This document shows, in pieces, positions 1 through 10,312 of a stretch of DNA of 64,000 nucleotides. This DNA comes from Gaertneriomyces semiglobifer (taxonomy: Eukaryota > Chytridiomycota > Chytridiomycetes > Spizellomycetales > Spizellomycetaceae), in contig JAHLKF010000010.1 of NCBI GenBank assembly GCA_025558075.1, positions 310,001-374,000 on the forward strand, read 5' to 3'. Position 1 is the first letter of the stretch, and every line of letters starts with the position of its first letter. A program made the position numbers and the translations under genes. Under the pieces are notes generated by a model that worked only from the letters and a program-made list of their open reading frames with translations, searched no databases and was not told the origin of the DNA.

Positions 1-403
1 GGAGGTTTGGTGGATAGTGGCCTCTCCTGGTTTGGTGAGCGAGGTGGTGTCTCCTCAAACAACGGGCCCTTTGCTCATCTGACGGTCACCTCTGGCCCTG
101 AGATGGACCTTTTGGAGACAAATGTTTGGATATTCGTGAGCACCATTGAACAACTCCGGGGCCGGTCTCGTATGACTTCACAATCTGAGAGCCTCCAACC
201 CCTACCCGATAATACAATATCTAGTCGCAGTGCCATTGGATATCGTTTCGCTCACTATAGAACCACTCCTATAAATTCGATGATGCGATCATGGCACTCG
301 CGCTACTCTCAATGAATAAATGACACTCCACTATGGCTAATGCGAATACGCCGAACTATATTTTACTCAGGCTGTCCATGGCGAGATGCAACAGGAAGTC
401 AGG
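1..403. other. unassigned left edge
   Basis: No gene could be supported here. A 102-codon open frame on the + strand (7..315) has no recognisable motif and no family resemblance. It could be the 3' part of a gene that starts outside the window, or 3' flanking sequence of the minus-strand DUF1295 gene that ends at 404. Confidence 0.4.
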
Positions 404-1439
404 CTACCACAGGAACGGTAGCATCTTCCATGTGGTGGTGCGCTTATACTCGGCCCACTAAGGAGAAGAATCTCAGAAAGGCCTTCTAACATCAAAAGCA
501 ATACAATGACACCATCGTACCTCGTCCTTGTGTTTATGGCTCATGTACGCATCCAACGCCGGAATACCTCTGGCGGTAAAGTCCCACAAGTGCATCGCCG
601 GATTCCACATGGCGTAAACGGAGCCCGTGCAAAGTGCGTAGCCGAATCTCCAAATCACATATCCCTGTATTCACTTGGCATTAGCAAGTCCACATCGCAA
701 AAGGTGGCCCCAGAACTTCACACAACAGGCACTTACCCCATAGTTGATGTGCCGAGCCCATCGGAACAATCCCATATTGTTCACTTTCCCCCGATTCTTC
801 TTGTCCTTTTTGAAATACTTTCTCTGCAGCTCGCTGACAGTCTCCACCAGGCTGCCCAAACCAAAGATCGCCGCTCCAATGTATTGCTTCACACCACAGT
901 ACCAGCCAGGAACCGTTAGCGACAGAATGCTGTTCAACGTGTCGACGGTTAGGTTGAATAGCGAGACGTGGACGGCTTCAGAGGACGTCACGGCATTTTC
1001 GGAGAGTGAGAGCAGCCAGTAGATCTGTCGAGCGACCGTAACAGAGCAGAGAGTGATCAGAAGCGTTTGACGAGGAGATAGAATGCCGGTTAAGGGAAGA
1101 GAAGGTCGAATGTTAATGTAACGTAGAGTTGCATGACCCCATCCTGCGTGTTATTGTAAGTGAAGGGAAGATGCGTGGTGTGCTGTGATTCCACGTACCT
1201 TGAGTAAAAATGCAGTACTGAATGACCGGATCCGCAGCCCGTAACCCAATGAAAACAATCTTTCCGAGTAAAAGCTGGTTACGATACGATTTTAGCTGTG
1301 GTTTTGGCTTGGAAACTAGCGATGACTGCAGTGACTCGGTTGAAGACGCTAGGTCAGCACTTGCAACTTCGGCATATGTCGGTGCTGGTGCTGGCTCAGC
1401 GGGAGATATGGGAGTGCCGTCTTCTGGTTGATCAGCCAT
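404..1439 (-). CDS. DUF1295 / steroid 5-alpha-reductase-like membrane protein
   Basis: Four exons: 1439..1199, 1143..737, 664..521 and 457..404, together 846 nt for 281 residues. The start is the Met of MADQPEDG; longer upstream reading in this frame is unsupported. Residues 1-55 are Pro/Ala/Ser rich and probably cytosolic. The rest is hydrophobic, with several membrane segments. The signature GLFRWARHINYGG, followed by WRFGYAL, DFTARGIPALD and a basic C-terminal WAEYKRTTTWKMLPF, is typical of DUF1295 proteins, which belong to the steroid 5-alpha-reductase/isoprenylcysteine methyltransferase superfamily of ER membrane enzymes. Members reduce or modify lipid substrates with NADPH, but the substrate cannot be inferred here. 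All three introns are GT..AG, 56-72 nt. The gene is divergent from the GPALPP gene at 1623, with 183 bp between start codons. The family call is firm; the reaction is not known. Confidence 0.8.
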
Positions 1440-1622
1440 CGCCAAGGTGTGATTTCCTCTGCTCGTTTGTCGATATATGAGATCGCCACTTCTCGGAACA
1501 AGAAGTGTGTGTGTCAACGCGACAAACCTCCACTTCCAAAAAGAACCACTTTCACCATTCACACTTTTTTTGAAGGTTGCACTTTGCAGCGAGACGGTGA
1601 TAGAAGCCAGCACAAAACAATC

Positions 1623-2797
1623 ATGTTCGGACCACAATTGCCGCCCCATTTACAAAAGCGCTACGAAACGGCATCCTCTGATGATGAGAATGAAGACTCG
1701 AGCTCGATAGGACCGCAACTTCCTCCGGATGTTGAGGCTCGCTCGGGATCCCCGTCGGAGAGGATAGGACCGCAAATCCCACCACAGCACACGAGACGAC
1801 TGGCGGGATTAACTGAAGATGAAACGAACGGGATAGGACCACAGTTACCGCCTGGGACGAGAGACGATACGGAAGAAACGATTGGGCCTCAACTACCCCC
1901 ACACCTTGCAAAGCGTCGAGCAGAGGCAACTGCAGATGAAGACGACGACTCGGACACATTTGGACCTGCCCTACCACCTCACTTAAAGAAGCGGGCCAGA
2001 GTTGATCGTGACAGTGAACCGGCAGCCCGCTCCGAAGGTGCCCCTCGAAGTCGGCAATTCGGGCCAGCAGCACCACCACCATCGGCAATAGCTAACTCGT
2101 CCGGAGGATATAACGCTGGCAGTGATAGTGAAGATGAGTTTGGACCGCGACCGCCGCCCAGCGGTGTGTTAGAGGTGTCTCCGGTAAGTACTCGGTCACC
2201 ATTGGAAAATGTCACACCCTTTTCTAAGTCACAGTTTCGTTCTAGGAGGAGGAGCTTCAAGAGCGATTAGCAGAGATTGAACGCAGAGCAGCCGGGATAT
2301 CCAAAGCAGAAGAAGGCGAGACAAAACTGGAACGTGGCGAGTGGATGCTCGTTCCACCTCAATCTCGCCCTGAACTGGGACCATCCATGAAGAATCGCTC
2401 ATTTGCACGCTCCACAATTGAAAAGAACATCGATCAGTCCGCATGGACGGAGTCACCTGAACAGAAATTGGAACGATTGCGCAAGGAAGCAGATCCCCGC
2501 AAACGGACCGCACCCAAAGATGAAAGAAGACCGTTGACGGAAGAGGAACGGTTGACCCAGGAGTTTGTGAGAAAGCATAATGAGACGCATCGGGGAAAGA
2601 GTATGATGGATACGCATACTATGGAGACACTACAGTCCGGAAGGGTGGACGAGGATGACCCGAGCAAACGCAAATTTGATTGGCAAAAGGATATCGCGGG
2701 TGGACGGAGAATTGATACAAAAACGAGGCGAGAAATGGTCGACAAAGCCAAAGATCTGGGTGGTAGATTTGGATACGGAAGCAAGACATTTCTCTGA
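1623..2797 (+). CDS. GPALPP-motif protein with C-terminal DUF3752
   Basis: Two exons (1623..2183 and 2246..2797) encode 370 residues; the 62-nt intron starts GTAAGT and ends CTAG. The first 187 residues hold eight spaced copies of the motif (I/F)GPxxPP, from FGPQLPP at residue 2 to FGPRPPP near the exon end, separated by acidic, Ser-rich linkers. The C-terminal half is charged and ends with an FDWQKDI...GGRFGYGS pattern typical of DUF3752, the domain found in human GPALPP1 and fungal homologues. These are nuclear proteins linked by interaction data to splicing complexes, but their biochemical role is not established. The start is the first ATG of the frame and begins directly with a motif copy. 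It is the divergent neighbour of the DUF1295 gene. Confidence 0.85.
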
Positions 2798-3015
2798 CGT
2801 ACCGGCAGTAAATTGGCCATTTCTGACCATCTGTGAAAGCTGGCTTCTGCAGCCGTTAGCGTTATCCTTCTGGCTTTTCGCCTATTTCTCACGCATAGTG
2901 TAAGGAGAAGACCTGTCGCGAAACCGAAGCGACCAAGACCCTTCTTTACAAGTATATTAAATTACTAATACATGCGGCAGCGCTCCAAAAACTGACCAAA
3001 CTGATTGGTCAAAGA

Positions 3016-3981
3016 CTACTCCTCGTCATCGTCGTCATCTTGTAGTCGTCTGCTTTTGGCCAACCTCAACGGTGTCTTCCCCTTCGCATCACGCGTTCGT
3101 TTTGAGCTTCGAGGAGTGGGCACATCATCGGCATCACTGTTCGGGTCGTTAGCAACCTCCTCATCTTCCTCCTCCTCCTCTTCCTGTTGCCGTTGAACCC
3201 GCTGACTTCGCTGGCTTTGGGAAGCAAAGTTCCTGCTGGTGCGTCTTTGTGCTGCTGTCCGCCCTTTCCCAATACTCCGCTTAGTTCCATTCCACACTTC
3301 ATGACACTCCTGGCATTTCAGTTGTCCTGCCCGTTCCTCTCGTGCTTTGAACTTGTTTACGCAGTAAATGTGCAATCGACTGCCACATTGACACTCTTCA
3401 TAATCCGTAAACGTACTCTCCATGCATAATTTACATTCTGTGATCTCATCTGGATAATTCTCTTTCAAATAGAGCTCAAGTTCCATTTGAGTACGGAGGG
3501 AGAGCGTGTAGGTCCCGTTACGCTCAACCAACCAGGTTTGCGCGCATAACTTGGATAAAAGTGTTTGGGCGTCTCGTTTAGATAGCGGCGGCGAGCACGA
3601 TGGGGCGATAGATAATGCATCTGTGCTGCTAATTTCATGATCGCCTGGTTCACTGAACCCAACACCCATGACGATGCTTTCGACTAACCGCTTAACATAC
3701 CCCGCTTCAGCAGGACTCATGGTTGTGGCAAGCTGAGAGATATCGTCTCCGGACGTGTTAATCAATGCATAGCGTGCTTCTCCTGTTCGCGGATCATGAC
3801 GTCTGGAGAGACGAAGCGAAATGGCATCGAGGGAGTTGTTGAGTGTAGAGATGATGTCTGGGAGGTTTGCGGTTTGGATGGGCGTCCCTGATGTGCGCTG
3901 AATGAGACTCACTAGACGGTGCTCGTCAACAAGAGGAGTAAGCATGAGCGACTGCACCAGGAGAGGCGATACGAGCGGCAT
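3016..3981 (-). CDS. NSE1: NSE1, SMC5/6 complex RING-like subunit
   Basis: A single exon of 321 residues. The N-terminal two thirds fit the Nse1 winged-helix region (for example LVQSLMLTPLVDEHRLVSL and DAISLRLSRRHDPRTGE). Residues about 180-235 form the variant RING finger: CKLC, then CQCGSRLHIYC, then KCQEC, giving the Cys/His ligands of a zinc-binding C4HC3-type fold. Nse1 pairs with Nse3 and Nse4 in the SMC5/6 complex, acts in DNA repair and replication-fork stability, and contributes ubiquitin-ligase activity. The tail is rich in Glu/Asp and Lys/Arg, is probably disordered, and may hold a nuclear signal (KTPLRLAKSRR). The length is normal for the family. The gene is convergent with the GPALPP gene; 218 bp separate the stop codons. 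Confidence 0.88.
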   Translation of the reverse strand: MPLVSPLLVQSLMLTPLVDEHRLVSLIQRTSGTPIQTANLPDIISTLNNSLDAISLRLSRRHDPRTGEARYALINTSGDDISQLATTMSPAEAGYVKRLVESIVMGVGFSEPGDHEISSTDALSIAPSCSPPLSKRDAQTLLSKLCAQTWLVERNGTYTLSLRTQMELELYLKENYPDEITECKLCMESTFTDYEECQCGSRLHIYCVNKFKAREERAGQLKCQECHEVWNGTKRSIGKGRTAAQRRTSRNFASQSQRSQRVQRQQEEEEEEDEEVANDPNSDADDVPTPRSSKRTRDAKGKTPLRLAKSRRLQDDDDDEE

Positions 3982-4856
3982 GGTGCTATCTATTGCTGTT
4001 GATCCTACTGAATTCTCCTCACTGCCATCCGTTCACCAAACCGAAGCGGAAGCACACTTCCAAAAATCGCGTCCGGACAAATGCGACTTTTTGCTTATCG
4101 GTTTCAAGGTGTAATTTATGACTGTGCCATCACGCGTTTCAGCTCCGACTTTCAACTTCCCTCAATTTCAAGATCAACGCCTGTTTGTTGTTGACCTTGA
4201 TCTTGGTGGATTGCTGGCTGCCTTTCGTCTTACTGGGCTTTTCTCAAACCAACTGCGGATGAGATTTCCATGAGTAGCAAGGCTTGTGAGATTGGGAAAC
4301 GTGAAATTGGGGACATAATGAGATCAAGGTCAACCACTGACTTCTGTGTCTAGGTAGTAGGCTGTGTACTCTAACTGGAAAGAAGGCGGGCGACTCGTGT
4401 GCACGATGGAAATAGCCATAGCTATCTCTTTGCGTCATCAATGGTAGGTTCTCAAGCGTTTTAATGAAGTGAGGCGCTCGACTATCGGGTGTTTCCGAAA
4501 ATAAACTGCCATCCCATTTACAACATATCATCAACAGAAAGCCATATCAGCCACAATCAAACATGCTGAAAGGCCTGGGCTTGGGTTCACTGGACCCATA
4601 AGACGATATTGCTTTCAATGACCGCATCGCGCCTGTATATAGAGTTGTACATGCCTCATTTAGAGAAAAGGGGCAAGAGACTGCTGGTCTCGGCGGGTGG
4701 CCTGGAGAATTGGGATCGTTGTTATCAGTTCGGTCCGGCTGAGACATGTACAATTAGGGTAAATAGGTTGGGCGCCTCCATGGGGCGTTGGGGGAGTCAG
4801 CTAAACCCACGCTACGCATTTCTATACCGAATAGTCTCAGACCGCATACATCCATC
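3982..4856. other. intergenic region
   Basis: 875 bp between the NSE1 start and the next supported start. It should hold the NSE1 promoter and that of the + strand gene at 4857. Open frames here (for example 4244..4534 minus and 4609..4914 plus) show no family motif or protein-like composition, and I reject them as genes. Confidence 0.4.
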
Positions 4857-5453
4857 ATGCCGGGCCGGTCTCTTCGTCAACAGAAAACTGCGTCTAAGGA
4901 ACCGTCGGGATTGAAAAAGCTTGCGGCCGCATTGAGAGACTCACGAGATACAAGAAGGGGAAGCGCTAGCAGCACTAGTAGCAACAGCAGTGACTCAGGC
5001 GATCGAATATTGTCGGGTCATGAGAACCGCCATAGCGGAGTCCATCGACCAGGGTCACCAAGTGTCCGGCTTCAATCAAGAAATGCCTCGGCTCGAAGTG
5101 ACGAGCAACCCATACCCGTTTCGTTTTTCCAACATAACAGTACGAGTCGGCCTTACAAGTACCGATACTCTTCTGGCAGTATGGGACCAGATACGATACG
5201 CCTTTCGAACTCACGCACGGGGTCTACCTCGAGCCTTGCATCGTCGACATCTGCTTCGTCCGTTTACCGTGACGGCTCCCCGTTATCTTCGTCGCCTCGG
5301 CACTCCAAAGTCTCACTATGTGCAAATCCGGAGGCACGCAGAGTGTCGTTTGGACAGGCCTATGTTTACCCCATCGACACGTCGGAGCCGCCTTCAAGGA
5401 GAGCTTCGGAAAGTACTTCGAGGCCGGTGCTTGTGGAGGGGAGTTGCGAGTGA
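4857..5453 (+). CDS. Ser/Arg-rich protein of unknown function with RVxF motif
   Basis: An intronless frame of 198 residues from ATG 4857; an in-frame upstream ATG at 4788 would add 23 residues. The protein is very rich in Ser, Arg and Thr and has no predicted folded domain. Low-complexity Ser runs sit around residues 30-50 and 135-155. The only conserved-looking piece is near the C-terminus, ARRVSFGQAYVYP. RRVSF matches the RVxF docking motif of protein phosphatase 1, and RRVS matches a PKA phosphorylation site. I do not recognise the family. That it is a gene at all rests on the long open frame and the biased but protein-like composition. Confidence 0.5.
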   Translation: MPGRSLRQQKTASKEPSGLKKLAAALRDSRDTRRGSASSTSSNSSDSGDRILSGHENRHSGVHRPGSPSVRLQSRNASARSDEQPIPVSFFQHNSTSRPYKYRYSSGSMGPDTIRLSNSRTGSTSSLASSTSASSVYRDGSPLSSSPRHSKVSLCANPEARRVSFGQAYVYPIDTSEPPSRRASESTSRPVLVEGSCE

Positions 5454-5842
5454 CCGTGGAACAGAGGACGCTGTATCGTCGGTGTGTTATGCGTCCACAT
5501 CAGGGCATGTATCGGGCATGTTGGGTGGGAGGGGCTGTAACTGGAGAGTATTGTTAATAAGATTGCGTTTTCCTGTCTCGGAGAGCATTTCCCCTTTTGC
5601 TTTTTGTCCGCCAAACTCGTACGTATTTGCGCTGTGTGCTGATGGGAAACAACGCCATTTTCCCACTAGTGAAAGAGCAAGTATATCTATGAAATGCCTA
5701 CGTATACAGCTCAATAAGAAATATATACCTGTTTTCAGCGCATTTCACGGCTCTGAAAGCACTCTTAAAAACTGTCATAACTCGACTGCACAGTTGTCAA
5801 CGCTGCTTCCCAAAAACTGCGGGGTTTATGAACCTTTCCAAA
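5454..5842. other. convergent 3' intergenic region
   Basis: 389 bp between the stop codons of the Ser-rich + gene and the minus-strand surface protein. Nothing recognised; presumably both 3' untranslated regions. Confidence 0.4.
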
Positions 5843-6778
5843 TCAGAGTATGCCTAGCATAGCCATCAATCCTGGCAGGACGACGCGAGACAAGGTGTCG
5901 AAAACATAATTTCCACTGCTGGAATCTTGGACAGGCTGCTGCGGTGCTTCTGCTGGCGGCGCTGGCGGCGGGTCCTTGTTCAACTTATCCCGGCACTCCC
6001 AGTTGAAAAACTCGGATTTCAAAGGCTGCGTCACGCAGGTGAAGTGGCGTGGAGTGTTACAGGTTTGTTTGACTTTCTCGTATTCAACTGGACACACTTG
6101 AACTGGTAACGTGTTCCTATGAGGTCTTGCGACTAAACGCAGTAGTATCGCATGGCAATGTACCTGGTAGGACCACATCTTTGCCGCTGACACACATGCA
6201 CTATTACATACCCAGGACGGTCATTATCGTTAGGTCAAAAATGAACAGGCGCCAGTACTCACACTGGCTCGTTCGGGTAACTGATCATCTTGCCAGCAAC
6301 TGAACTGGCCGATCTGCTTGCCATTGGCGGAACAGTGTTGCCGGCACTTCAAGAGTTCTGCGCCATCCTTGCATTCACCACCAGTTGTTGCGGTAGCGTT
6401 AGGCGAGCAAATACAGTTTGCCCATCCCTGAGCACCGCTGATTGGCAACGGGTTAGAGCATACCCAACCGTAGAACGGAAAGACGGGGGAGGATTCGCCT
6501 CCTCCCACGCACTGCGCGTAGCACTCCCGTTGCGCACCTTCATCCGAGCAATTGGCTACGAGCAAAACAAAGCGATATCTTTCGGCGGGAATCGTAACAT
6601 TAATGTCAGGTTCACTAACATACATGCCGCCGGGTTGGGTATTAACTGGACAGAGAAAGTTCAAATGGGTTGAGAGATGTAAATTGGCAATGATGAAGCA
6701 TTCTTTCGCAGCTGGGGCCAACCAAGTAACCAGCGCGGCGCATAAGGAAATGGCGCTTAATCTCGACATCATGTCCAA
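5843..6778 (-). CDS. Cys-rich secreted protein, probable GPI anchor
   Basis: Model of three exons (6778..6263, 6200..6164, 6102..5843), 270 residues, in frame throughout. Residues 1-24 form a signal peptide (MDMMSRLSAISLCAALVTWL then APA). The mature part has many Cys residues, N-glycosylation sequons (NVT, NCS, NAT) and no motif I can assign to a named domain. Near the C-terminus a Pro-rich linker (DPPPAPPAEAP) leads to DSSSGNYV and a hydrophobic end (VVLPGLMAMLGIL), the layout of a GPI-attachment signal. It is therefore probably a cell-surface or wall protein. The middle exon is only 37 nt and is chosen because it alone keeps frame with plausible splice sites, so that region is the least certain part. 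Confidence 0.65.
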
Positions 6779-7389
6779 CGATGCGGAAACCTAGCAATCT
6801 TGCAGTCTGTTGTAAGCGATGCTTACTGCGAATGAACACACCGCTTGGTTTTGGGCATTCGGTGAGTTCCCATTATTGAAATATCTTGTCGTAAGAGTTC
6901 CGTTTGTTTCAAGAGCGGGAACAAGGGTAGTGCACATTGCAACTAAATAGTTATGTGGGGGTTCGTGCTCTTTGTACCTGTATCGCTAGAATACTTGTTC
7001 GGGCCATGCTTCATTTTCTCAGTCGCTCTAGTAATCTTCTGCAGGAAGTTCATCTGGAATACCAAACGATGGCGGCATCTTGACTACTGGAAAGATATCA
7101 CGAAAGCTCATCCACGAGAGCAGTGCTTCCAAATCCATCCCAGTGCAGGTGCCCCTATACCAGGAGCGCATTACATCTGCCACGGGTTAGTGGCTGTTGC
7201 TCGTAGTTCGCTGTAGACGTTGCAAGGCGGGACCTCGTCGTTGGGATATGCGATACAATCTACCATTATCGAGCCCATTCCGCTTTCTTTTTGCAATGTT
7301 GCAGTTAAGGTTTTGCGCAACTTTTGAACGCGGGCAGCTGTTTTTGATGAACAGAACAGCGCATATCGCAACCAGCTGCCCTGACAATC
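6779..7389. other. divergent intergenic region
   Basis: 611 bp upstream of both the minus-strand surface protein and thiamine pyrophosphokinase. Minus-strand frames around 7171..7387 look somewhat protein-like but start only at non-ATG codons and match no family I know. No gene is called. Confidence 0.35.
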
Positions 7390-8572
7390 ATGTCCTCATT
7401 CTTGTCCACCCTTACCCGGCCAGCACCACCCCAGCAGTATCATAATGTTGAGACTTGGGATGCTACCCCATTCCTGTCCCCTGTGCAATCTTCTGCCTCT
7501 CAGCAATATGCACTCATTTTGTTAAACCAACCAATACCCGACGTAACCGTCTTGAAGCGGCTTTGGGAGCGATGTAGGTAATGGTTACCGGAGTGTAGAG
7601 CTGCATTCAGGGGCGCTGCATCATGATACTCACCGCCCATTGTCTCAATTGGTTTAGCATGTACAAGAATCTGTGCTGATGGCGGAGCAAACCGCTTATA
7701 CGAATGTTTTTCAGAAGAGGAGGAACGGACTCGGTTTCTTCCGGACTACATCATCGGCGACCTTGACTCCCTCCAACCATCCATTCGGTCGTACTATGCT
7801 TCTCATAAAGTTCAGATCCATCACCACACCGACCAGGATTCGACAGATCTCACAAAATGCTTGCAAACACTAGATTCCCTGTACCCACCAACGCCATCGT
7901 CTTCCGCCGTTGCTTCGTTGATCAAGTCGCATGATATTGCGAGACTGTTCGTCCCGCATTGCTTACCACTACCACTACGTGCAAACAAAGTAGATTTTGT
8001 TGACAATGATTCCAGCGGCGGCGAAGAGCACGACATTGAAAAGGAGCCACCCGAGATTGAAATCCTTGTTTGGGGAGCTCTTGGCGGCAGGTTCGATCAT
8101 GTCATGAGCGCAATCCATTCTTGCTATCTGTTCCCAGCACGCAAGATCTGGTTACTGGGAGAAGATAGCATTGCGGTGCTCCTGAAAACGGTAATCATAT
8201 GATAAAGAGAGGGAGAGTTCTTCGCGGATGATGCTAACTTGATTCCATTCTGGACAGGGCACGCACGATATCTCCGTTAGCACACACCTGCAGGGCCCTA
8301 CCTGTGGTTTGATTCCGATTGGAGGTACTGCGAAGTGTACAACTAGTGGACTCAAATGGAATCTTGGTATGCAATCAGCATGGGTAAATTCTAAAGTGCA
8401 GCTGACCTCATTTACAATTTGTGTAGATCCCTCGATGCCGCTCTCATTTGGGGGTCTAATCAGTACCTCGAACGCTTTCGACACAAGCGCCACGAAGCAA
8501 GGAGATATTGCTCACGTAAGGGTTGAGACCGACATGGCCGTGCTTTGGACAACAGAGCTGTCATATAAATGA
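7390..8572 (+). CDS. TPK1: thiamine pyrophosphokinase
   Basis: Four exons: 7390..7573, 7658..8190, 8258..8366 and 8427..8572, giving 323 residues. The enzyme transfers pyrophosphate from ATP to thiamine, making the cofactor thiamine diphosphate in the cytosol. Signatures in order: ALILLNQP; ICADGGANRLYE (the conserved ADGGANRLY); DYIIGDLDSL with the Asp residues that bind Mg and thiamine; TDQDSTDLTKCL; WGALGGRFDHVMSAI; and in the C-terminal beta domain GTHDISV, CGLIPIGG and TSGLKWNL. Splicing at 7573 (donor GTAGGT) joins WERS to CTRICADGG, exactly as in the family. The protein is longer than the 243-residue human enzyme because of an acidic insert (about residues 160-190) between core motifs. 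Very secure. Confidence 0.96.
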
Positions 8573-8997
8573 AGGATGCTATATGTGCTTTATGCGTAAC
8601 ATTTGTTTAGTATGTGTGCGGCCAGCAGGTGGTAACTTCAAGTAAATGAGCCTATGAATCGGCGATTGTCATAACAGCAGTTGGCCCACGCGAAGCTGAA
8701 TCAATGGAGGCTGAGTAGCGCCCAGGTACTTACTTCACCGACAGCCGCTTATAACTTTTACGGGTCCGCGGGTTTGGATAGTTATGTATACGCGAGAGCT
8801 ATTCGCGACGGTAGCACTTTGAATGACTTCGATTAGAATGACCAAGCACAACGGGACCTTTGTTTACCTGTGTCGACACATCCAAGCTGCGGCAATGCCT
8901 TTAAACATATCTAGGACATGGATATAACGGCGGGTATGCCTGTCATGGGCCGCAGTGGTGCGACCGATGAGAGAGGTTGCTTTACGACGGGCTCACT
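8573..8997. other. intergenic region upstream of the GPCR gene
   Basis: 425 bp between the TPK stop and the GPCR start, presumably the TPK 3' UTR and the GPCR promoter. An ATG-led frame just upstream of 8998 is out of frame with the receptor and could be a short upstream ORF. Nothing else is recognised. Confidence 0.4.
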
Positions 8998-10312
8998 ATG
9001 TCGGCGCTCGATCTCCCTGCACACTTGCGGGATCCTAACGAGTTCCACCCGTTCGCACGATGGCAAACGTTGATGGCTGCGATATTGGGCACCAGTGCAA
9101 TTGCAACTGTCTTCACCAACGGTTTCGTTTTTGTCCTGATATACCGGTGGAAGAAGTTGAGAACGCTCCAGAATATCCTGATCATGTCGCTTGCCGTGCC
9201 GGACTTTTTGTTGGGGATAAGTAAGATGATTGAACATCTCCCTAATGCGTCGCATCGGGGCTTCGTCGTGGGCGATTGGGGTTGCCAGTTTGCTGCGTAT
9301 GTGTACAAAGTTCCAAGGATCTTTGACAGTACTCTGGCATGGAATTCACCCAATTACATTTACCCTACTTTAGGTATGCGGACTTGGCTTTGTGCTGCCA
9401 ATCCGTCTTGGGAGTCCTGTTACTCTCCCTTGAGCGCTACCTGGCGATTGTCAGAAAACGATATCTTACAGCCCGACAGGTCAGCTACATTCTCCCTGCG
9501 ATTTTCTTCGCGGGGATTCTCCTCGGTTCGATGCCCTACTGGTTCGGTGAACGCTATGTCTTTCAATCTTCAATGGTCTACTGCTGCCCGAACTGGTCCG
9601 GCCGCACTGTGGGCGCCATGATCGTCAACTGGGCTTGCTTTGCTATTATCACTGCGACCACAGTCGGCTCGGCAATGGTGTATATCTCCATTTTTAAAAT
9701 GGTGCGAGCAAATCGATTACAGTGGGCCAATAAAGATGGAACGTCGCAAGCCAACCGCGCTCAACAACGAGCCGAGGAGTTGGAAGCGATGATCGCCAAA
9801 AAGTTTGCCATCATTGTTGGGGTGTTTTGTTTCAATTGGACATTCTACAACTTCAACTTCCTGTACCAAGGAATCACGCATAAACAGACACCGCCTGCCT
9901 ACGATTCCTTTGCCGTGGCGTTGGCATACTGGTAGGTCGTCCCACATTCCTTCCTCGCATTCACACCAAAAGCGTCTTTGCTAACGCAGAGTTGATATTA
10001 ATCAGGAACTCGTTTTGTAACCCCATCATCTGCATCGTACTTGACGAACGCTGGCGGAAAGCCACCAAAGCCACATTCGGATTCAAAGTCACCGACTTTG
10101 ATTCCCAAGGAGGCGCACCCAGCATCAGTTCCATTCCCTCCCGGCGCCCGACAAAAGTGGCTGCTGGCACTCCATCTGGAGATGTCCTTAAGACCAGTTC
10201 CATGTCGCAACCGGCTGGCGGCGTGCGGGTTATGCATCCCGTTTCTGCTACGGATACTGCCGTGGTGGACAGCGGAGGCATCGGTGTACGCTTTGCTTCG
10301 GGGGATGTGTAG
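8998..10312 (+). CDS. rhodopsin-class (class A-like) G protein-coupled receptor
   Basis: Three exons (8998..9296, 9374..9931, 10006..10312) give 387 residues. Splicing at 9296 (donor GTATGT) restores exact family spacing, with 25 residues from Cys3.25 to Arg3.50. Seen landmarks: N41 (1.50), LAVPD with D69 (2.50), C96 (3.25), D103 (3.32), E120-R121-Y122 (the DRY motif as ERY), C170/C171 as extracellular-loop-2 disulfide candidates, Y203 (5.58), W255 (6.48) in CFNWTF, Y285 (7.43), and N291-P292-I-I-C295 in place of NPxxY. Pro5.50 and Pro6.50 are absent. The extracellular N-terminus is short, NAS in the first extracellular loop is a sequon, and the C-tail is Ser/Thr rich. The receptor should sit in the plasma membrane and signal through heterotrimeric G proteins; the ligand is unknown. 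The retinal-binding Lys7.43 is Tyr, so it is not an opsin by that criterion. Confidence 0.85.

Noticed and set aside
4609..4914. + strand ORF of 101 codons in the NSE1 upstream region
   Set aside because: Overlaps the Ser-rich gene in another frame and shows no domain or protein-like pattern.
6953..7387. Possible small gene(s) between the surface protein and TPK1
   Set aside because: Minus-strand frames look partly protein-like and a CTAAC branch-like site is present, but no ATG start, no consistent exon chain and no family match were found.
8998..10312. Opsin (light receptor) identity for the GPCR
   Set aside because: Position 7.43, where the retinal Schiff-base Lys must sit, reads Tyr once the intron at 9932..10005 is removed; no alternative junction places Lys there.
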